From Neisseriaceae bacterium (GTDB lineage Bacteria > Pseudomonadota > Gammaproteobacteria > Burkholderiales > UBA11063): a DNA stretch of 17,958 nucleotides. The notes beneath the pieces were generated by a model. It was not told the DNA's origin, did not search any database, and was given only the letters and a program-made list of their open reading frames with translations. The stretch spans positions 1 through 17,958 of the forward strand of contig CANISK010000006.1 in the NCBI GenBank assembly GCA_947470205.1, in the 5' to 3' direction. The translations under genes were made by a program, and so were the position numbers. Below are positions 14,809 through 17,958 of this stretch, in pieces (the first letter of the stretch is position 1; every line of letters begins with the position of its first letter).

Positions 14809-17220
14809 TTAATTTGCTGGCAACGTTACGTTGCTATTTACATTGCTGATCTTCATATTTTCTTGACTAGTTTGCATGTCAGTAGCACCGTTTAGTTTGG
14901 TTGTGTTATCTTTATTGACTGGTAATACGCTGCTATATGGTAGTTGATTATCCAAAGTTACAGGATTAATATCTGGTAACATTAAATTACCTTTGGCTTG
15001 TACCATGGTTTGCTGGTCAATAACATATTGATATCTCATATTAGTTAAGGCTCTATAACCTTCAGCATTCCGAATAATTACCGGTCTTAAAAATAGTACT
15101 AAATTTTTCTTTTCATGTACACGCGATTGCCAACTAAACAACCACCCTAAATATGGAATATCGCTAAGGAACGGAACCCCTGTTTTCACAATAGCAACAT
15201 CATCTCTAGTCATGCCACCAATTGCAATAATTTGCCCATCATCTACCAAAATAGTTGCACGAATAGTGCGTTTTAAAAATGATGGTCCTGCTGTGTTAGT
15301 TTTAGTGCTACTATCCAATGAGGAATCTTCTTGATATAAATCAAGTTGAATTGAGCCACTTTGTGTAATAAGTGGTTTGATGTCTAAAAATGTACCAATA
15401 TTTGTTCTGCTGTATGTACTTACTAGATTGCCAACTGCAGCTGCACTGCTTTGATATGAGCCATTTGGCACTGGAACATCTTGTCCCACCATAATTTTAG
15501 CCTCTTCGTTGTCTAATGTAATTAAAGTTGGTCTTGATAAAATATTTGCACTACTATTGGCGGATATCATATCTGCCAAAGCTCCAATACTGGGAATTGT
15601 AGTTCCCCCGAGAGTAACCGTACCAGATACAAGCCCTATCATCATTTCTTGTGGTAGTGGCGGTGGTTTGGTTGCAGCACTTCCGCCGCTACCTTTACCC
15701 ATTTGCGCCAATGTATATGCTGTGGTGCCCACGTTACTTAAGTTAGAATCACCCACAGCATAATTACCAATACCAAACGCCCCCAATTGATTATTACCAC
15801 CTCCAACCGCCCATTGAATACCAAACTGTCCAGATGTGGTGCTATTTACATCTACAATCATAGCTTCAATCATAATTTGCGCACGACGAATATCAAGCAT
15901 AGAGATAATCATTCTAAAATTATGATATATCGCATCTGGTGCTTGGATAATTAGAGAGTTGGTGGTGGGTTCGGCTTGAATTAGAATCTTAGCCTGATCT
16001 TTTGATTGTGAATTACTAGATGTGCTGCTACTTGATTTATTATATGAGCCTGAAGAAAGGCTGCTGCCTGAACTGGATGAAGTAGATCCACCGCCACTAC
16101 CACCGGAACCTGTAGACTGAAACATTGATGCTGGTTCATTTTTAAATGTTGCCAATGAAGATGATGGAGTTAAGTCTGCATTCTCTTGACCAGATGCTAT
16201 CACACGAAGAACATCTGCAATGTGAGCAGCATCTGCATTTCTTAAATATACCACATGCAGATTACTGTTTGATTCTGCGGCATTTTTATCCAATTGCAAC
16301 GCTAATGCCTTTATTTCATCTACCCGATCTTTTACTGTTGAGTAAATAATAATTGAATTATTAACTACATCCACAGTAATCGACACCATGGGAGCATCAC
16401 CACCGGAGCCACTGCCACTATTGGTATTACCAGAACTCCCGCCACCTTGAACATAAGACTGCAATACCGGGAATACATCGCTTGCAATTGCATGCTGAAG
16501 TTTAACTATGGTTGGGGCTGACTTATGTTCAGTTGTCGCAGTCAATTGATTAATCACTTGAGATAGTCTATTTATATTAGATGCATAGTCGGTGATAATC
16601 AGTGCATTGCTATTTTGATATACTGTTATGGCATTACTTTGTGCAATCATTGGTCTTAACGCGTTTGCAAGCTGAGATGGTGAACCATGTTCAATGATAA
16701 ATGCTTTAGTAACAACCTGATCACCAATTTTATTGCGTAGTGGGGATTGTGCATTAATTACTTGCGTGCCGTAGGTTTTAGCATCATTTTCTGGCAGTAC
16801 CTTAATGACACCATCACCTTCAACTACGGCAAACCCCTGCATTCTCAATGCGGTTTCAAGCACTTTATAGCTATCAGATTTAGAAATCGGCTTATCAGAT
16901 ATAATGGTTACAGTTCCCTTCACTCGAGGATCTATTACAAAATTTTTACCAGATAGTGTACTGATAGCTTTAATGGTAGACTGAATATCCGAGTTCTCAA
17001 AATTTAATATTACCGTGTCTTTACTGTTGGTATCATAATTGGAGTTTTTATTTTTAAATTTATGTGGTGATTGTGATTTTGATGGTTTTATGGATTGATA
17101 CGTTGGTGTTAATGTTTGAATACTGGATTCAGTATTCATTGCTATATTTGCACTATAAATAAAATTGACACCACATAAGATTACGATAAATTTAATTATT
17201 CGGATATTATTTAATTTCAT
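14809..17220 (-). CDS. gspD: Type II secretion outer-membrane secretin GspD
   Basis: 803 residues from ATG 17220. An in-frame GTG at 17232 would add four residues; I prefer the ATG because it gives a normal Sec signal (KLNNIRIIKFIVILCG). After a Ser/Lys/Asn-rich spacer comes N0 (VILNFENSDIQSTIKAISTLSGKNFVIDP), then N1-N3 (about 160-450) and the secretin barrel (about 470-700) with LDNEEAKIMVGQDVP, ATILVDDGQIIAIGGM and the conserved VPFLSDIPYLGWLFS. Two Gly/Ser-rich insertions lie near 262-281 (in N2) and 370-410 (in N3). The last 70 or so residues are Asn/Thr-rich and resemble no S-domain I know. The ring of GspD subunits forms the outer-membrane exit channel. gspC lies 45 bases upstream. No pilotin gene is present in the window. 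Confidence 0.96.
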   Translation of the reverse strand: MKLNNIRIIKFIVILCGVNFIYSANIAMNTESSIQTLTPTYQSIKPSKSQSPHKFKNKNSNYDTNSKDTVILNFENSDIQSTIKAISTLSGKNFVIDPRVKGTVTIISDKPISKSDSYKVLETALRMQGFAVVEGDGVIKVLPENDAKTYGTQVINAQSPLRNKIGDQVVTKAFIIEHGSPSQLANALRPMIAQSNAITVYQNSNALIITDYASNINRLSQVINQLTATTEHKSAPTIVKLQHAIASDVFPVLQSYVQGGGSSGNTNSGSGSGGDAPMVSITVDVVNNSIIIYSTVKDRVDEIKALALQLDKNAAESNSNLHVVYLRNADAAHIADVLRVIASGQENADLTPSSSLATFKNEPASMFQSTGSGGSGGGSTSSSSGSSLSSGSYNKSSSSTSSNSQSKDQAKILIQAEPTTNSLIIQAPDAIYHNFRMIISMLDIRRAQIMIEAMIVDVNSTTSGQFGIQWAVGGGNNQLGAFGIGNYAVGDSNLSNVGTTAYTLAQMGKGSGGSAATKPPPLPQEMMIGLVSGTVTLGGTTIPSIGALADMISANSSANILSRPTLITLDNEEAKIMVGQDVPVPNGSYQSSAAAVGNLVSTYSRTNIGTFLDIKPLITQSGSIQLDLYQEDSSLDSSTKTNTAGPSFLKRTIRATILVDDGQIIAIGGMTRDDVAIVKTGVPFLSDIPYLGWLFSWQSRVHEKKNLVLFLRPVIIRNAEGYRALTNMRYQYVIDQQTMVQAKGNLMLPDINPVTLDNQLPYSSVLPVNKDNTTKLNGATDMQTSQENMKISNVNSNVTLPAN
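14820..14834 (-). other. Small hairpin at the gspD end, before gspE
   Basis: GCAACG and CGTTGC form a perfect six-pair stem with a three-base loop within the last codons of gspD. It ends about 15 bases before the gspE start codon, so it could affect ribosome access at gspE. It may simply reflect the codons used. Confidence 0.35.
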
Positions 17221-17265
17221 ATTTACAGACACACTTTTTAATATACATACTTACTAGAGTTTTAA

Positions 17266-17832
17266 TTATTTGATGCTGTTGCGTTGCTGTTGCACAAAAT
17301 CATCAATCACCTGTCTTCTTTGCTCCAAAGAATTATTGTTCACTTGAGAGTTATTGTCATTATTATTTGTTTGAGAGGTGTTGGCAGAATTAATTGCACC
17401 AGAGGTGAGCTGGATGTCAAAATTATGATCATCTTGTGTAACAGTAATTGAATTTGCCATAACACTTTTAATTATTACATCACCGCCAATACTATCACCA
17501 ATTTTTGCAACATATGATTTACCAGATAGCTCATAAAACACCAAGCTGTTTTCATCATCAATATACAGTCCAGTAAGTTTTATTTGAGTAACGATGGATG
17601 ACTGGGGAACTTTTGGTTCAACAAAAACCCCAAATGGACTATAATTAATAATAGCTTTGGCGCTATTTTCAAATCCTTGATAGTTATTGGTATTGAGGTA
17701 TAATGGTGGTGCAATTGGTGTAAATACCCACCAAATAATTTTTGACATAAAAACCGCGCAATATACAACAATATAAATTTCTGCAATTTCGGTTAATATA
17801 TTAATAAGCAAATTTAAATATTTTGACAGCAT
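17266..17832 (-). CDS. gspC: Short type II secretion protein GspC
   Basis: 188 residues. A membrane segment near the N-terminus (about 17-38) is followed by a periplasmic linker with SPFGVFVEP. Then comes the homology region (about 75-145) with IKLTGLYIDDENSLVFYEL, SYVAKIGDSI, VIIKSVMANSITV and FDIQL, the pattern GspC uses to contact the N0 domain of GspD. The C-terminus is Asn/Ser-rich and ends in a charged helix (EQRRQVIDDFVQQQ). GspC links the inner-membrane platform to the secretin. Klebsiella/Vibrio-type proteins have about 270-300 residues and a PDZ domain, which is absent here; a coiled-coil or short tail replaces it in some relatives. It is the first gene of the C-D-E-F operon and starts 67 bases after a tRNA gene in the same direction. 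I find no strong promoter or ribosome binding site in that gap. Confidence 0.88.
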   Translation of the reverse strand: MLSKYLNLLINILTEIAEIYIVVYCAVFMSKIIWWVFTPIAPPLYLNTNNYQGFENSAKAIINYSPFGVFVEPKVPQSSIVTQIKLTGLYIDDENSLVFYELSGKSYVAKIGDSIGGDVIIKSVMANSITVTQDDHNFDIQLTSGAINSANTSQTNNNDNNSQVNNNSLEQRRQVIDDFVQQQRNSIK

Positions 17833-17899
17833 AGATTACTTATATAAAAATGTTGAAGTAAAAGCTTACACAACTAAGTATATGAGTAGTTTTTATTTA

Positions 17900-17958
17900 T
17901 GGTGCGGAAGAAGAGACTCGAACTCTTACACCTTGCGGCGCTGGAACCTAAATCCAGT
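17900..17958 (-). tRNA. tRNA-Leu (anticodon UAG), 3' part
   Basis: The minus strand shows an anticodon stem CTGGA/TCCAG around the loop TTTAGGT, giving anticodon TAG (reads CUA and other CUN codons). A long variable arm (GCCGCAAGGTG region), a T arm with AAGAG/CTCTT around TTCGAGT, the 3' acceptor strand CTTCCGC, discriminator A and an encoded CCA (17900-17902) follow. The long variable arm and anticodon identify a class II leucine tRNA. The 5' acceptor strand and D arm lie beyond the window end. It is transcribed toward gspC. Confidence 0.93.

Noticed and set aside
17900..17958. tRNA-Leu 3' end as an integration site for a mobile island carrying the gsp genes
   Set aside because: I see no repeat of the tRNA end elsewhere in the window, no integrase gene, and the base composition does not change.
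1..17958. CRISPR array, insertion sequence, prophage or defence island
   Set aside because: No regularly spaced repeats, transposase, integrase, phage or nuclease-type genes are visible; nearly all the sequence is assigned to conserved genes.

Overview
This is an AT-rich, gene-dense chromosomal stretch of a Gram-negative bacterium, most likely a low-GC betaproteobacterium. The best evidence is the BamC sequence, whose WWRVALALDRIG-type block resembles the betaproteobacterial form as I recall it. The outer-membrane gene bamC and a type II secretion locus confirm a Gram-negative cell. I cannot name the genus. The AT bias, diverged core genes and trimmed proteins fit a host-associated or streamlined lineage, but that is inference.

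Layout from left to right. (1) Bases 1-2499, plus strand: the 3' end of rpoD (primary sigma factor), overlapping a short hprK that encodes only a kinase domain, then rapZ. (2) Bases 2500-2776: a convergent gap with no convincing gene. (3) Bases 2777-8287, minus strand: a tight operon hemW-tsaB-dapA-bamC-M48 metalloprotease, combining a heme/radical SAM factor, tRNA t6A synthesis, lysine/diaminopimelate synthesis and outer-membrane assembly and quality control. (4) Bases 8288-8389: a compact divergent promoter region. (5) Bases 8390-11086, plus strand: acnA (aconitase), transcribed alone. (6) Bases 11176-11841, minus strand: an unrecognised 221-residue protein with a Gln-rich tail, preceded by its own candidate promoter, an operator-like dyad and a leader hairpin. 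(7) Bases 12090-17832, minus strand: type II secretion genes gspC-D-E-F. (8) Bases 17900-17958, minus strand: the 3' part of tRNA-Leu(UAG), cut by the window end.

How the genes work together. gspC (inner-membrane link), gspD (outer-membrane secretin), gspE (ATPase) and gspF (platform) form the core of one secretion machine. Pseudopilin and other gsp genes are not in this window. bamC and the BepA-like M48 protease both serve outer-membrane protein assembly, on which a secretin may also depend. rpoD, hprK and rapZ would be regulators, but no PTS protein for hprK to act on is encoded here.

The most unusual points are the acidic tail on RpoD, the HPrK that lacks its N-terminal domain and has altered signature residues, the interlocked extended -10 promoters between hemW and acnA, the twin-arginine motif at the start of the M48 protease, the regulatory-looking upstream region of the unknown gene, and the short PDZ-less GspC. 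I see no insertion sequence, prophage, CRISPR array or defence locus.
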